Assembly (NCBI RefSeq): GCF_006365315.1
Contig: NZ_CP040968.1
Location: 806,001-870,000, forward strand
Direction of reading: 5' to 3'
From: Candidatus Methylopumilus universalis
GTDB taxonomy: Bacteria; Pseudomonadota; Gammaproteobacteria; Burkholderiales; Methylophilaceae
DNA: 64,000 bases
A program made the position numbers and the translations under genes. The stretch's first letter is position 1, and every line of letters starts with the position of its first letter. Positions 39,912-50,594 of this stretch are shown here, piece by piece. The notes under the pieces are model-generated. The model made no database searches. It was not told where the DNA came from and saw nothing but the letters and a program-made list of their open reading frames with translations.

Positions 39912-41801
39912 CTATTCGACTAAAAATTGATTAATTTTCTTGACAAAAGCAACCGGGTCTTTGAGCTGGCCGCCTTCAGAAATCAACGCCTGATCAAAAA
40001 TCACTTCAGCGAAATCGTTGAAACGTGCTGAATCATTAGTGCTTTCGAGCTTTTGAATAAGCTTATGCGAAGGATTAATTTCTAAAATCGGTTTTGTGTC
40101 CGGTGTTTTTTGACCTGCCGCTTTGAGTAGCCGCTCTAGATTGCCTGATAAATCATGCTCTCCAGCCACCAAGCATGCCGGTGAATCCGTTAAGCGATGT
40201 GTGACTTTTACTTCTTTAACTTTATCACCCAATGCTTTTTGAATTTTTTCCACGAGTGATTTTGCATCTTTCTCGATTTTCTTTTTCTCTTCTTTTTCTT
40301 TTTCGTCTTCTAACTTTCCTAAGTCAAGATCACCCTTGGCAATGGATTGTAATTTCTTACTTTCAAATTCGTTGAAAGTCGAAAGTAGCCATTCATCCAC
40401 GCGATCGCTCAGTAATAAAACTTCAATACCCTTCTTCTTAAAAATTTCTAAGTGTGGGCTATGCTTCGCTGCCTCATAGGAGTCCGCTGTGATGAAGTAG
40501 ATAGCTTCTTGTCCATCTTTCATGCGAGACACATAATCTTTTAAAGACACTACCTGTGCATCTGTTTCTTCGTGTGTTGAATTGAAGCGAAATAGTTTTG
40601 CAATTTTTTCTCTATTTGCAAAATCTTCGCTGTGACCCTCTTTCATCACAACACCAAATTCTTTCCAGAATTTTTTATAGTCATCTGGTTTTTTTTCACT
40701 CATATCTTCTAAGAGATCAAGCACTTTTTTTGTAGAGCCCGCACGTATGGCTTCCACTTCTTTACTGTCTTGTAAGATTTCTCGTGAGACATTAAGAGGA
40801 AGATCAGCACTATCAATCACCCCCTTAATAAAGCGTAAATAATTAGGCATGAGTTTTTCTGACGCTTCCATGATGAAGATACGCTTAACATAGAGCTTCA
40901 CACTATGATGACGTTCACGATCAAATAAATCGAAAGGGGCCTTAGCTGGTATATAAAGGAGTGAGATATATTCTTGCTTACCTTCAATACGATTGTGTGA
41001 ATAAGTAAGAGGTGGCTCTTGATCATAAGAAAGATTTTTATAAAATTCTTGATACTCTTCTTCTTTAATATCATTTTTATTTCGAGCCCATAATGCTGAT
41101 GCCGCATTAACTGTTTCATCTTCATTCGTCGGGACTTCTTCGCCATCTTTCCATTCGGATTTTTTCATAACAATTGGAAGCGTGATGTGGTCTGAATACT
41201 TTTTGATAATGCTCTTGAGTGTCCAGTCACTTAAGAATTCATCTTCATCTTTTTTAAGATGCAAAATGATGTCAGTGCCGCGAGTTTCTTTTTCAACTTC
41301 ACTAATCGTATATTCGCCCTCACCTTTAGATTCCCATTGGATAGCTTCTTTGCTTCCAGCTCGTCTCGTGATCACAGTCACAAGATCGGCAATGATGAAT
41401 GAAGAATAAAAGCCTACGCCAAACTGGCCAATTAAATTAGCGTCTTTGGCTTCGTCTCCCGTTAAGTTGTTTAAGAATTCTTTGGTACCTGATCTTGCAA
41501 TTGTGCCGATATTACTAATCACTTCTTCACGATTCATCCCAATACCATTATCTGAAATGGTTAATGTGCGTGCCTTTTTATCAAAACTTAATCTAATTTT
41601 TAATTCAGAATCTTTTTCATAAAGACTAGCGTCTTTAAGCGCTTCGAAGCGTAATTTATCTGCAGCATCACTTGCATTTGAAATGAGTTCGCGAATCACG
41701 ATCTCTTTATTACTATATAAAGAGTGAATCATGAGATGAAGGAGTTGCTTAACCTCTGCTTGGAAGACTAATTTTTCAGATGCATTTTCTTTTGTTGCCA
41801 T
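39912..41801 (-). CDS. htpG: Molecular chaperone HtpG (bacterial Hsp90)
   Basis: 629 residues from ATG 41801, preceded by AAAGG at 9 bases; a TTG two codons earlier is less likely. The N-terminal GHKL ATPase shows [19 protein letters not shown] and GQFGVGFYS. The middle domain has [12 protein letters not shown] and [10 protein letters not shown], and the C-terminal dimerisation domain is complete. A highly charged linker ([15 protein letters not shown]) is near residue 490. It folds client proteins under heat stress. A clear sigma-32 promoter precedes it, and its stop codon is followed closely by the rRNA promoter. Confidence 0.98.
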   Translation of the reverse strand: MATKENASEKLVFQAEVKQLLHLMIHSLYSNKEIVIRELISNASDAADKLRFEALKDASLYEKDSELKIRLSFDKKARTLTISDNGIGMNREEVISNIGTIARSGTKEFLNNLTGDEAKDANLIGQFGVGFYSSFIIADLVTVITRRAGSKEAIQWESKGEGEYTISEVEKETRGTDIILHLKKDEDEFLSDWTLKSIIKKYSDHITLPIVMKKSEWKDGEEVPTNEDETVNAASALWARNKNDIKEEEYQEFYKNLSYDQEPPLTYSHNRIEGKQEYISLLYIPAKAPFDLFDRERHHSVKLYVKRIFIMEASEKLMPNYLRFIKGVIDSADLPLNVSREILQDSKEVEAIRAGSTKKVLDLLEDMSEKKPDDYKKFWKEFGVVMKEGHSEDFANREKIAKLFRFNSTHEETDAQVVSLKDYVSRMKDGQEAIYFITADSYEAAKHSPHLEIFKKKGIEVLLLSDRVDEWLLSTFNEFESKKLQSIAKGDLDLGKLEDEKEKEEKKKIEKDAKSLVEKIQKALGDKVKEVKVTHRLTDSPACLVAGEHDLSGNLERLLKAAGQKTPDTKPILEINPSHKLIQKLESTNDSARFNDFAEVIFDQALISEGGQLKDPVAFVKKINQFLVE

Positions 41802-41840
41802 GTTCAATTACCTTTTAAAAAAATAATATTGGGATTCACT

Positions 41841-41872
41841 TAAAATGGGGTTGAGTTATGAAATTTCAAGGG
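41841..41872 (-). promoter_or_regulatory. Sigma-32 (heat-shock) promoter of htpG
   Basis: On the minus strand: -35 CCCTTGAAA (41864-41872), 13-base spacer, -10 CCCCATTTT (41842-41850). This matches the E. coli sigma-32 consensus CTTGAAA / CCCCATNT. It sits in the 77-base gap between tcdA and htpG. Confidence 0.82.
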
Positions 41873-41878
41873 CTCTTA

Positions 41879-42628
41879 TTAGAGTAATTTCTTTAAAGCG
41901 AGTGATGCTGCCATAAAACCAAAAGTGGCTGTAACCATCACACTTGAGCCATAACCGCCACAATGAAGGCCTGTGAGAGCCTCATCTACCTCACATGCGT
42001 CTTCAGGTTTTATCATGACCTCATCGGTAAAGACCACATCAATACCTACCTTTTGTGATTCTTTTAATTGCAGTGCCTTTTTGACATCATGCCGAATCTT
42101 GGCTGTGAGCCTATCCCCATGCGTTAAACCTAAGTCCGCTATCTTAATAAATGAAGGATCGATGCGGCCCCCTGCACCACCTGTCATGACGAGTGGAATT
42201 TTTTCTTTTAAAGCATGCAGTGCCAAACTTGTTTTAATGCTTGCCTGATCAATCGCATCGATGACAACATTAAAATGTTGCTTAATGAGCGCATTTAAAT
42301 TTTCGTTAGATATAAAGTCATCCACAGTCTCCACCTGACACATGGGATTAATTTCTAGAATTCGCTCTTTCATAGCCAACACTTTAGATTTTCCAAGTGT
42401 CTGACTTAGCGCATGAATTTGCCGATTGATATTCGATTCAGCAATATGATCTAAATCGATGAGCGTGAGATGACCTACGGCACTTCGTGCCAATGCTTCA
42501 GCGGCCCATGATCCAACACCCCCAATACCAATGACACAGACATGAGCTTTCTTAAAAAGGGTTACAGCATCTTTCCCATAAAGTCGTTCGACACCACCAA
42601 AGCGCCGATTGAAATCGATGTCTTCCAT
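41879..42628 (-). CDS. tcdA: tRNA threonylcarbamoyladenosine dehydratase
   Basis: 249 residues. An E1-like (ThiF fold) enzyme that cyclises the t6A37 of tRNAs to ct6A using ATP. The start FNRRFGGVERLYG, the nucleotide loop GIGGVGSWAAEALARS (about 34-49), LIDLDHIAESNINRQIHA and VVIDAIDQASIK match TcdA/CsdL. E. coli TcdA works with the CsdA-CsdE sulfur relay; no csd genes adjoin here. It is the last gene of the long minus-strand run that begins at rpoE, 7 bases after acpS. Confidence 0.93.
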   Translation of the reverse strand: MEDIDFNRRFGGVERLYGKDAVTLFKKAHVCVIGIGGVGSWAAEALARSAVGHLTLIDLDHIAESNINRQIHALSQTLGKSKVLAMKERILEINPMCQVETVDDFISNENLNALIKQHFNVVIDAIDQASIKTSLALHALKEKIPLVMTGGAGGRIDPSFIKIADLGLTHGDRLTAKIRHDVKKALQLKESQKVGIDVVFTDEVMIKPEDACEVDEALTGLHCGGYGSSVMVTATFGFMAASLALKKLL

Positions 42629-42635
42629 TTAATTT

Positions 42636-43013
42636 TTAAGTTTCGAGTACAACAAAGGCAGTCGCAATATTTTTTTCATCCGAAATGGAAATATGCTGAC
42701 TTAAGATATTTTTTTGTTTTAAATAGTCTTGTAATTCTTGATCAAATTCTAGAATAGGCTTTCCTAAATCATCATGGCCTACGATAATATTTTGAAAACG
42801 TACCGGTGATCTAAACCCTGTGCCTAAGGCTTTAGCAAAGGCCTCTTTGGCAGCAAAGCGTTTCGCTAAGAAACGAGATTGTGTGGATGATTGTAAATAA
42901 CTTTCAAATTCGGAATCACTTAAAATACGCCGCGCAAAAGTATCGCCAAATTTTTCGATGGATGCATGAATGCGTGAAACTTCGACGACGTCAGTACCAA
43001 TACCAAAGATCAT
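42636..43013 (-). CDS. acpS: Holo-[acyl-carrier-protein] synthase
   Basis: 125 residues, normal AcpS length. It moves phosphopantetheine from CoA to apo-ACP. Motifs are the N-terminal IFGIGTDVVEVSRI (metal-binding D8) and RFAAKEAFAKALGTG with its metal-binding Glu. The C-terminal HISISDEKNIATAFVVLE is also typical. It sits directly after pdxJ (22 bases), the same order as in E. coli. Confidence 0.96.
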   Translation of the reverse strand: MIFGIGTDVVEVSRIHASIEKFGDTFARRILSDSEFESYLQSSTQSRFLAKRFAAKEAFAKALGTGFRSPVRFQNIIVGHDDLGKPILEFDQELQDYLKQKNILSQHISISDEKNIATAFVVLET

Positions 43014-43035
43014 AATAAGGTTATCTTTTTAAACA

Positions 43036-43761
43036 TTACTTCGAATAATCACGTAACAATAATTTCATTTCACGGATCGCATTATCCCAGCCTATAAATA
43101 ATGCATGCGCCACAATCGCATGCCCAATATTAAGTTCTTCAATACCAGGAATGGCTGCAATTAAATTAACATTATGATAATGAAGTCCATGACCCGCATT
43201 GACAATCAGACCTAACGATAACGCGTGCTCTGCAGCGGCTTTAATGCGTTTAAATTCTTTCTGCTTTGTCACTTCATCTTCTGCATCCGCATAACTACCC
43301 GTATGAATTTCAATCACAGGTGCCCCCATCTTTTTTGCCAAATCAATATCTTTTAAATCAGGTGCAATAAAAAGTGATACGCGACTGCCTTGCTCTGTAA
43401 GATTTTGTGTAGCGCGGTAAAGATGATCATAGGATTCTTTTAGGTTCAATCCGCCTTCAGTCGTTCGCTCTTCACGCCTCTCAGGGACGATGCAAACATC
43501 TTGCGGTTTTACACGTGACGCAATCGCAATCATTTCATCAGTGGCTGCCAATTCTAAATTCATTTTCGTTTGTAGCAAGGGTCGAATGGCAAAAATATCT
43601 TCATCTTGCATATGACGACGATCTTCGCGAAGGTGGAGTGTAATGCTATCAGCACCCGCTTGCTCAGCACGAAGCGCAGCTTCGACAACACTTGGATACT
43701 TCGTTCCGCGCGCTTGTCTTAGTGTTGCTACATGATCAATATTAATACCGAGCTTTATCAT
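43036..43761 (-). CDS. pdxJ: Pyridoxine 5'-phosphate synthase
   Basis: 241 residues. PdxJ condenses deoxyxylulose 5-phosphate with 3-amino-2-oxopropyl phosphate to make PNP, the last ring-closing step of vitamin B6 synthesis. The TIM-barrel begins [18 protein letters not shown], with [28 protein letters not shown] and [11 protein letters not shown] as family signatures. The neighbours recO and acpS match the common proteobacterial order. PLP made here is the cofactor of the two cysteine desulfurases further right. Confidence 0.97.
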   Translation of the reverse strand: MIKLGINIDHVATLRQARGTKYPSVVEAALRAEQAGADSITLHLREDRRHMQDEDIFAIRPLLQTKMNLELAATDEMIAIASRVKPQDVCIVPERREERTTEGGLNLKESYDHLYRATQNLTEQGSRVSLFIAPDLKDIDLAKKMGAPVIEIHTGSYADAEDEVTKQKEFKRIKAAAEHALSLGLIVNAGHGLHYHNVNLIAAIPGIEELNIGHAIVAHALFIGWDNAIREMKLLLRDYSK

Positions 43762-43769
43762 AAAATATC

Positions 43770-44486
43770 TTATCCTTGTAAATCGACAAAGAGTTGTTTC
43801 GAATGAAGTGGCTTGTCGCCCAAATAAAACCCCAATAAATAACGCATCAATTGCTTACTTTGTTGCTGTGTTTCTTTATCAACATATTGGTCGCTTGCCA
43901 TATCAAGCAAGGTTTTACCTACTACTTTAATGCCGTGATCGGTCTTCGTTAAATCACACGCACCATACTCAGCCTCATAGCGGTATATTTTATCAGGGAT
44001 AATCGGATTTGAATCCTCATCATGATCTAAAGTAACTGCATAACCTAAAGCTTGTAAAAGTTTTAATTCGAATCGACGTAATGTAATTGTGAGTTCACGA
44101 CCCTCACTTAAAGCCAAAATAGTTTCATGATAAAAATGAAAGAGGTCAGGATGAGGCTCATCCCTCGGCAATAGACGCATCATCAATTCATTGAGATAAA
44201 AGCCACACATCAATGCGTCACCTTCTAAAATAGTCAGCTTCTCGCACCACTCCAATCCATTTAAACTTTTAAGTTCAGATTTGCCTGACCAATTCGCAAG
44301 TAACACTTGAAAGGATTGAAGCATGCCACGTATGGATGATCTTGGACGTCTGGCACCTTTAGCCACCACTGGAATGCGACCAAATTTTTCTGTAAAAACT
44401 TCTGCGATTAAACTTGTCTCTTTAAAAGGATATGTATGTAGGATATACACACGCTGATTTTCTTGACGATGATTGGGAGTCGCCAT
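43770..44486 (-). CDS. recO: DNA repair protein RecO
   Basis: 238 residues. The N-terminal OB fold starts [26 protein letters not shown] and contains [17 protein letters not shown]. The helical part contains [19 protein letters not shown] and [15 protein letters not shown]. RecO loads RecA on SSB-coated gaps with RecR. It lacks the four-cysteine zinc motif of some RecO proteins, as in many proteobacteria. It lies 8 bases after era. Confidence 0.93.
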   Translation of the reverse strand: MATPNHRQENQRVYILHTYPFKETSLIAEVFTEKFGRIPVVAKGARRPRSSIRGMLQSFQVLLANWSGKSELKSLNGLEWCEKLTILEGDALMCGFYLNELMMRLLPRDEPHPDLFHFYHETILALSEGRELTITLRRFELKLLQALGYAVTLDHDEDSNPIIPDKIYRYEAEYGACDLTKTDHGIKVVGKTLLDMASDQYVDKETQQQSKQLMRYLLGFYLGDKPLHSKQLFVDLQG

Positions 44487-44494
44487 TTATAAAA

Positions 44495-45385
44495 TTAAAG
44501 ACCTAATGATTTTAAAACACGCTGATCTGTCGACCAGCCACTTTTGACTTTAACCCAAGTCTCAAGCCATACCTTACCCCCAAAGAGCTCTTCCATATCT
44601 TGTCTAGACTCAGTTGAAATTTGTTTTAACTTCTCACCATCTTTTCCTATCAACATAGGCTTCTGACTATCTTTATCCACGATAATGGCGGCAAAGATGC
44701 GACGCAAATTACCTTCGACTTCAAATTTTTCAATTTCAACCGCAATGGAATAAGGTACTTCTTGGCCTGTGAGACGGAAAATTTTCTCTCGAATAATTTC
44801 GGATGCAAGAAACCTTTCGCTCTTATCAGTAATCTCATCTTCACCATAGATGAATGGTTGTTCAGGTAAAAAATCTCGAACGGTCGATAGTAAATGATCT
44901 AGATGTTTATTTTTTTTAGCAGACACAGGTACCATAGCTTTAAAAGTATATGTCTCGCTCATGGTTTTGATTTGTTCTAAAAGTGCATTCTTGTCTTTCA
45001 TTAAATCTACTTTATTCATGACGAGAATCGTCGGGCGATCTTTTGGAATGAGTTTCATCACGGCTTGATCTTCTTCAGTCATGCCTCGAGACTCAATGAC
45101 AAAAAGAACTACATCGACATCACTTAATACTTGGTGCACGGTTTTATTTAAACCCTTATTCATGAGGTTCAAATATTTGAGCTGAAATCCGGGTGTATCA
45201 ATAAAAAGAAACTGGGTGTCATCTATCGTTTGAATGCCTAATAATTGATAGCGTGTGGTCTGAGCTTTTTTTGATGTGATACTGATCTTGCTACCTACCA
45301 AATAATTTAAGAGTGTCGACTTACCTACATTAGGTCGACCCACAATGGCAATCGTACCGCAGCGTGTAATTTTATGTTCACTCAC
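44495..45385 (-). CDS. era: GTPase Era
   Basis: 296 residues. GTPase domain: GRPNVGKST (16-24, G1), DTPGFQ (G3), MNKVDLM (G4), SAKK (G5). The C-terminal KH domain contains the GKDGEKLK loop and binds the 16S rRNA 3' end. It is needed for 30S maturation. The start is GTG at 45385, sharing one base with the rnc stop codon (TAGTG), so it is translationally coupled to rnc. Confidence 0.97.
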   Translation of the reverse strand: MSEHKITRCGTIAIVGRPNVGKSTLLNYLVGSKISITSKKAQTTRYQLLGIQTIDDTQFLFIDTPGFQLKYLNLMNKGLNKTVHQVLSDVDVVLFVIESRGMTEEDQAVMKLIPKDRPTILVMNKVDLMKDKNALLEQIKTMSETYTFKAMVPVSAKKNKHLDHLLSTVRDFLPEQPFIYGEDEITDKSERFLASEIIREKIFRLTGQEVPYSIAVEIEKFEVEGNLRRIFAAIIVDKDSQKPMLIGKDGEKLKQISTESRQDMEELFGGKVWLETWVKVKSGWSTDQRVLKSLGL

Positions 45386-46068
45386 TAGATGATCTCCAAC
45401 ATAAGTTGATAAGCTTTTGCTGCAGCCTCTTGCTCCGCAATTCTTCTGCTGTTACCTATTCCTTGCGTTTTAATATCAGATTTCTTAATGATGCATTCAA
45501 TGGTAAAGGTTTGGCTGTGCGCTTCCCCTTCAATGGAGACGACTGTATAAATCGGTAAATCACTCTTCTTACTTTGTAATAATTCTTGCAGTAAAGTTTT
45601 TGGATCTTTTTGAATAAGTTTGGGATCAATCTCATTTAACTGCGCCTCAAAAAAACGAAGCACAAATTGGTGAGTGGGCTCTATGCCACCGTCTAAATAA
45701 ATGGCACCAATCATAGATTCAAACGTATCAGCTAAAATGGATGGGCGTCGCCATCCTGCACTTTTTAATTCACCCTCACCTAATCGGATAAAGTCACCTA
45801 AACCAATGGATGTGGCAATAGCACTTAATGAACTTTCTTTAACAAGTTGTGCACGTAGGCGACTTAAATCACCTTCATCAATACGTGGGAATCTTTTATA
45901 GAGCTCTTCGGCGATAAGAAAACTTAAAACGCTATCACCTAAGAATTCGAGACGCTCATTATGTTGCGCTGAAAAACTGCGATGCGTGAGAGCCATGATC
46001 ATAAAAGCAGAATCATTAAACGTGTAATGAATGATTCGACTTAATGAGGCCTGACGCTCTTTATCCAT
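45385..46068 (-). CDS. rnc: Ribonuclease III
   Basis: 227 residues (E. coli 226). The signature NERLEFLGDSVLSF holds the catalytic E41 and D45; a second acidic cluster is in ADTFESMIGAIYLDGG. The C-terminal double-stranded RNA-binding domain (about 155-225) includes DPKTLLQELLQSKK. RNase III cuts pre-rRNA stems such as the one flanking the 16S gene in this window. The ATG shares one base with the lepB stop (TAATG), and the rnc stop overlaps era. Confidence 0.97.
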   Translation of the reverse strand: MDKERQASLSRIIHYTFNDSAFMIMALTHRSFSAQHNERLEFLGDSVLSFLIAEELYKRFPRIDEGDLSRLRAQLVKESSLSAIATSIGLGDFIRLGEGELKSAGWRRPSILADTFESMIGAIYLDGGIEPTHQFVLRFFEAQLNEIDPKLIQKDPKTLLQELLQSKKSDLPIYTVVSIEGEAHSQTFTIECIIKKSDIKTQGIGNSRRIAEQEAAAKAYQLMLEII

Positions 46069-46811
46069 TAATGAATGATAGACCCAATACGTTTAAATTC
46101 GCTGAAGTTAAACCAAATAAAAAAAGCACGTCCCACTAAGTTATGTTCGGGCACAAAACCCCATACGCGACTATCAGCACTATTATCTCGATTGTCCCCA
46201 AACGCTAAATAATGGCCTTGAGGGACTTCAAATTTAAAATTTTCTCCAGGCAAATCATGAATCAGGATCGAGTGATTCACACTACCTAATGCCTCTTTAA
46301 ATTCTTTAGCTTCAATGTGATGAATTTCATTCATGATGTATGGGTATTTACCAACGAATGTTTGCTCTATTTTTTTATCATTAATATAAAGTGCTTTACT
46401 TTTATATTCGATCACATCGCCTGGAAGACCTACCACACGCTTGATATAGTCAATTGATGGTTTAGGTGGGTAGTGAAATACAAACACATCACCACGATGA
46501 GGCTTATCTACTTCTATGATGGTGTAGTTCAAAATAGGCACGCGAAAACCGTAACTAAATTTATTTACTAAAATAAAATCGCCTGCTAAAAGTGTCGGCA
46601 TCATGGAGCCTGAAGGAATTTTAAAAGGCTCTGCAATAAATGAGCGAATAAAAAATACTAAAAAAATCACAGGAAAAAAACTTTTCGAATATTCAACCAG
46701 GATAGGCTCTTTGGCATTCGCCGCTCTTTTTTTGCTTAAGACAAAAATATCAAGCAACCAAATCAGTCCTGTGATGGTTAAGACGATGACCATGATTAGC
46801 GCAAACATCAT
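46068..46811 (-). CDS. lepB: Signal peptidase I
   Basis: 247 residues. TM1 (about 3-25), a short basic loop (KKRAANAKE), TM2 (about 45-62), then the periplasmic catalytic domain. The catalytic Ser is S69 in PSGSMMPTL and the general-base Lys is K124 in [27 protein letters not shown] is a further signature. It removes signal peptides from exported proteins such as RseB and DegP encoded nearby. It starts within the lepA stop (ATGA overlap). Confidence 0.97.
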   Translation of the reverse strand: MMFALIMVIVLTITGLIWLLDIFVLSKKRAANAKEPILVEYSKSFFPVIFLVFFIRSFIAEPFKIPSGSMMPTLLAGDFILVNKFSYGFRVPILNYTIIEVDKPHRGDVFVFHYPPKPSIDYIKRVVGLPGDVIEYKSKALYINDKKIEQTFVGKYPYIMNEIHHIEAKEFKEALGSVNHSILIHDLPGENFKFEVPQGHYLAFGDNRDNSADSRVWGFVPEHNLVGRAFFIWFNFSEFKRIGSIIH

Positions 46812-48601
46812 TTTTCTTCTACCCTTAAAATAGCTAAGAAAGCCTCTTGAGGAATTTCAACATTCCCAACCTGCTTCATACGCTTCTTGCCCTCTTTTTG
46901 TTTTTCTAATAATTTCTTCTTACGCGAAATGTCGCCACCATAGCATTTAGCCAACACATTCTTACGCATGGCTTTCACTGTTTCGCGCGCAATGATGTTA
47001 GCGCCGATGGATGATTGAATAGCAACATCAAACATTTGTCTTGGGATCAATTCACGCATCTTGGATGCCACTTCTCGTCCTCGATAAATACTATTTGATC
47101 GATGCACAATTAATGATAATGCATCCACACGTTCTCCATTCACCATGATATCAAGCTTCACTAAATCAGCTGCTCTAAATTCTAAGAATTCATAATCCAT
47201 GGATGCATAACCTTTTGAAATCGATTTCAATCGATCAAAGAAATCGAGCACCACTTCATTAAGTGGCATCTCGTAGGTCAGCATCACTTGTCGACCTAGG
47301 TATTGCATATTTTTTTGAATGCCTCGCTTGCCGTTACATAAGGTCATTACAGGGCCTACATAATCTTGCGGCATCAGTAAATTAATGAGAATAATCGGCT
47401 CACGAATTTCTTCAATGCGAGATGTGTCAGGTAATTTAGACGGATTTTCAATTTGGGTAACTTCACCGTCTCTTTTAAGAAGCTCATACACAACGGTCGG
47501 GGCTGTAGTGATTAAATCCATATCATACTCACGCTCTAAACGCTCTTGCACGATATCCATATGAAGAAGGCCTAAAAATCCACAACGGAAGCCAAAACCT
47601 AAAGCTGTTGAATTCTCTGGTTCAAAACGAAGGGACGAATCATTTAAACTTAATTTTTCTAAAGCGGTTCTTAAGGCTTCGAATTGATTCGACTCCACAG
47701 GGTAGAGTCCTGCAAATACCTGGGGTTTTACTTCTTTAAATCCAGCCAATGCTTCGGATGCGGGTTTGTCTGCTAACGTGACTGTATCACCCACCTTAGC
47801 ACTCGCGAGCTCTTTAATACCTGCAATAATAAAACCTACCTCGCCTGCAGAGAGTGATTCTTTGCTTCTCGATTTTGGTGTGAAAACACCCACTTGCTCA
47901 CAAAGATATTGATCGGCTGTTGCAATCAGTTTAATTTTATCTTTTGGTTTTAAGCTGCCATCGACCACACGCACTAACATGACAACACCCACGTAATTAT
48001 CAAACCAAGCATCAATGATGAGGGCCTTTAATGGCTTAGACGCATCGCCTCTTGGCGATGGCACACGAGAAACAATTGTTTCTAATACATCTCTCACACC
48101 TTCGCCTGTTTTAGCCGAGCAGCGAATCGCATCTGAGGCATCAATGCCAATTACGTCGCCTATTTCTTCGATTACACGATCTGGATCTGCAGATGGTAAA
48201 TCAATTTTATTTAACACAGGCGTGACTTCCACACCTTGCTCAATCGCGGTATAGCAATTAGCGACTGTCTGCGCCTCAACCCCTTGGCTTGCATCAACGA
48301 CTAAAAGCGCACCCTCACAAGCTGCCAGAGAGCGACTCACTTCATAAGTGAAGTCGACGTGCCCAGGTGTATCAATGAGATTGAGATTATAAATCTTACC
48401 GTCAAGTGCTTTATATTGAAGTGCGGCTGTTTGGGCTTTAATCGTAATACCGCGCTCACGCTCAAGATCCATCGAATCTAAAACTTGCGCTTCCATCTCG
48501 CGATCTGATAAACCGCCGCAATACTGAATGATACGATCCGCCAAGGTCGACTTGCCGTGATCGATATGCGCGATGATTGAAAAGTTTCTAATGTTTTCCA
48601 T
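46808..48601 (-). CDS. lepA: Elongation factor 4 (LepA)
   Basis: 597 residues (E. coli 599). Translational GTPase with [14 protein letters not shown] (G1), [12 protein letters not shown] (G3) and [10 protein letters not shown] (G4), then EF-G-like domains and the unique C-terminal domain ending [18 protein letters not shown]. It acts on stalled or initiating ribosomes. It follows degP after 110 bases containing a strong hairpin, and its stop overlaps lepB. Confidence 0.98.
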   Translation of the reverse strand: MENIRNFSIIAHIDHGKSTLADRIIQYCGGLSDREMEAQVLDSMDLERERGITIKAQTAALQYKALDGKIYNLNLIDTPGHVDFTYEVSRSLAACEGALLVVDASQGVEAQTVANCYTAIEQGVEVTPVLNKIDLPSADPDRVIEEIGDVIGIDASDAIRCSAKTGEGVRDVLETIVSRVPSPRGDASKPLKALIIDAWFDNYVGVVMLVRVVDGSLKPKDKIKLIATADQYLCEQVGVFTPKSRSKESLSAGEVGFIIAGIKELASAKVGDTVTLADKPASEALAGFKEVKPQVFAGLYPVESNQFEALRTALEKLSLNDSSLRFEPENSTALGFGFRCGFLGLLHMDIVQERLEREYDMDLITTAPTVVYELLKRDGEVTQIENPSKLPDTSRIEEIREPIILINLLMPQDYVGPVMTLCNGKRGIQKNMQYLGRQVMLTYEMPLNEVVLDFFDRLKSISKGYASMDYEFLEFRAADLVKLDIMVNGERVDALSLIVHRSNSIYRGREVASKMRELIPRQMFDVAIQSSIGANIIARETVKAMRKNVLAKCYGGDISRKKKLLEKQKEGKKRMKQVGNVEIPQEAFLAILRVEEK

Positions 48602-48633
48602 GAGGAATAATGATGCCTTGAGTTACCTAATAA

Positions 48634-48665
48634 CAAAGGCGCTTAAAACTCTTTAAGCGCCTTTG
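48634..48665 (-). terminator. Strong hairpin between degP and lepA, possible partial terminator
   Basis: A 14-bp perfect stem (48634-48647 with 48652-48665) closes on a 4-base loop. On the minus strand it is followed by TTATTAGG, a poor T-run, so termination may be incomplete. It could set the ratio between the stress genes upstream and lepA-lepB downstream. Confidence 0.5.
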
Positions 48666-48711
48666 ATTGAAAGCATGTATTTTACAACAAAGCTTTTATA
48701 CCTAGCTGATT

Positions 48712-50136
48712 TTATCGCTCATTCGTGATCTTGACGGGCACGTAAAGAGTCTCATCATTTCTTAAAATGAGGAGCGCTACCGTCTTACCATTAGGGATAG
48801 TAGAGACTTCTTTAGTAAAAGCTTCAACGCTTTCGACTTCGCCGTTATTAAGCGCTAAGATAATATCGCCTCGACGAATACCAGCTGCTGCCGCTGAACC
48901 TTGCGCATCAACTACGAGCAATCCCTTTTTGCCATTCATTTTTTTGCGTTGTTGTGGGGGTGCTTCTTTTAAAACCAAACCTAAGCGATTCACGTCGGCC
49001 TTTTCAGGGGCCTTATTACTTGCAATCACTTCAGATTGGTCAGATGGCATTTCGCCTACTGTTAAGTTGAGTGTTTTGATACTACCTTTTCTGAACACTT
49101 CAGCAATCACCGTTTTACCCGGTTTAGTGTTACCTACCGCTTTAGGCAAATCAGACGAGGACTCAATCAACTTACTATCAAATTTAGTAATCACATCCCC
49201 AGGTTGAAGACCGCCCTTCTCCGCAGGCGCTCCTTTTTCAATCCCAGCGACTAATGCACCATTGGTATTTTTCATACCGAAGGATTCAGAAAGCTCTTTA
49301 GTCACTTCTTGAATCGCAATACCTAACCAACCTCGAATCACTTTACCGTTAGTCCTAAGTTGACTCATAACGTCCATCGCCACATTGATAGGAATGGCAA
49401 ATGAGAGTCCCATATAACCGCCGGTGCGGCTATAAATTTGCGAGTTAATCCCGATCACCTCCCCTTTTAGATTAAATAACGGACCACCTGAGTTACCTGG
49501 ATTAATCGCCACATCAGTTTGAATAAAAGGTACAAAATTTTCTTGAGGCAATGCGCGACCTTTAGCACTCACAATACCAACGGTCATTGTATTTTCTAAA
49601 CCAAAAGGAGCACCAATTGCAGCGACCCATTCGCCTACTTTAATCGTGTCAGGATTTCCAATACTTACTTTCGGTAAGCTAGTCGCATTGACTTTTAATA
49701 CGGCAACATCTGTTCTTAAATCAATCCCAATCACTTTTGCTTTGAATTCGCGCTTATCATTAAGCTTTACCATCACTTCATCTGCGTCTTTGACAACATG
49801 CGCATTAGTTAATATAAAACCATCTGTCGTCACAATAAATCCAGATCCTGTGGCAGACACTTGTTTATCTGGGGTAGGTTGTTGGCCGCGACCATTATGA
49901 GGTGGCATACCTGGCGGTACTGGAATTCCAAAACGCTTAAAAAATTCTTGCATCTGCTCATCTTCAGGCGACCCTTGTCCCATCACATTCGCACGATTTT
50001 TTTGAATCGAGCTGATATTGACGACGACAGGACTTTGCTTTTCAGCGAGTTCAGTAAAGTCCGGAAGTTCTTTAGCAACTAATCCGGTCAGAATTAAAAA
50101 CTGAAATATGCATACATAAAAAAGACGTCTTATCAT
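48712..50136 (-). CDS. degP: Periplasmic serine protease, DegP/MucD (HtrA) family
   Basis: 474 residues. Signal sequence (about 1-21), trypsin-like domain with catalytic H113 (TNAHVV), D143 (RTDVAVL) and S216 (NPGNSGGPL), then two PDZ domains (about 260-355 and 385-472). This is the two-PDZ Do/MucD layout. It degrades or refolds damaged envelope proteins. It lies at the end of rpoE-rseA-rseB-rseC, the position of mucD in Pseudomonas, so it is probably made under the same envelope-stress control. Confidence 0.95.
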   Translation of the reverse strand: MIRRLFYVCIFQFLILTGLVAKELPDFTELAEKQSPVVVNISSIQKNRANVMGQGSPEDEQMQEFFKRFGIPVPPGMPPHNGRGQQPTPDKQVSATGSGFIVTTDGFILTNAHVVKDADEVMVKLNDKREFKAKVIGIDLRTDVAVLKVNATSLPKVSIGNPDTIKVGEWVAAIGAPFGLENTMTVGIVSAKGRALPQENFVPFIQTDVAINPGNSGGPLFNLKGEVIGINSQIYSRTGGYMGLSFAIPINVAMDVMSQLRTNGKVIRGWLGIAIQEVTKELSESFGMKNTNGALVAGIEKGAPAEKGGLQPGDVITKFDSKLIESSSDLPKAVGNTKPGKTVIAEVFRKGSIKTLNLTVGEMPSDQSEVIASNKAPEKADVNRLGLVLKEAPPQQRKKMNGKKGLLVVDAQGSAAAAGIRRGDIILALNNGEVESVEAFTKEVSTIPNGKTVALLILRNDETLYVPVKITNER

Positions 50137-50159
50137 GGTCTATCTATTCCTTAAATAAA

Positions 50160-50594
50160 TTATTTAAAACGAATGAGTTGCGCTTCATTGTAAAACATTT
50201 GCATCTTCTCGTTAATGGCACGCTTAATCATCATGACACCTAAAGATAAACCTAATACCGCACCCATCAAAGTATAAAATTCGATCATATGTGTGACGAA
50301 ACTATTTGCAATCGCCATACCTAAAAACATTAAAAGAAGTGGCACGCCGTAAAGCATGAGCGAACCTTTGAGCATAAGCGTTTCATCGATACCTAGAATC
50401 ACAACATCCCCTAATTTCGCATTCAAATTGTTTCTGGTTTCAATGAGGCCTGATTGATGTGAGAAAATTTTTCCCCAGATTGAATTACCGCATCCCCTTA
50501 CCTGTCCACATAAACCACATGGCTTACTTCGAACCACTTCGAGTGTGACATGCTCTTTTGAAGCTTTGATTACAATGGCTTGCTCTTCGATCAT
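50160..50594 (-). CDS. rseC: SoxR-reducing / RseC (MucC) family membrane protein
   Basis: 144 residues. The N-terminal cytoplasmic part holds a cysteine cluster (SKPCGLCGQVRGCGN), followed by a small beta domain (RNNLNAKLGDVVILGI). Two TM segments lie at about 76-95 and 100-118, then a short basic tail. RseC/MucC modulates sigma-E signalling, and relatives help reduce SoxR; the exact role is unsettled. It begins directly after the rseB stop with no spacer. Confidence 0.88.
   Translation of the reverse strand: MIEEQAIVIKASKEHVTLEVVRSKPCGLCGQVRGCGNSIWGKIFSHQSGLIETRNNLNAKLGDVVILGIDETLMLKGSLMLYGVPLLLMFLGMAIANSFVTHMIEFYTLMGAVLGLSLGVMMIKRAINEKMQMFYNEAQLIRFK

Noticed and set aside
39893-39916. htpG terminator formed by AATAGCC/GGCTATT
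   Set aside because: The stem is short, includes the stop codon and is not followed by a T-run; it is too weak to call.
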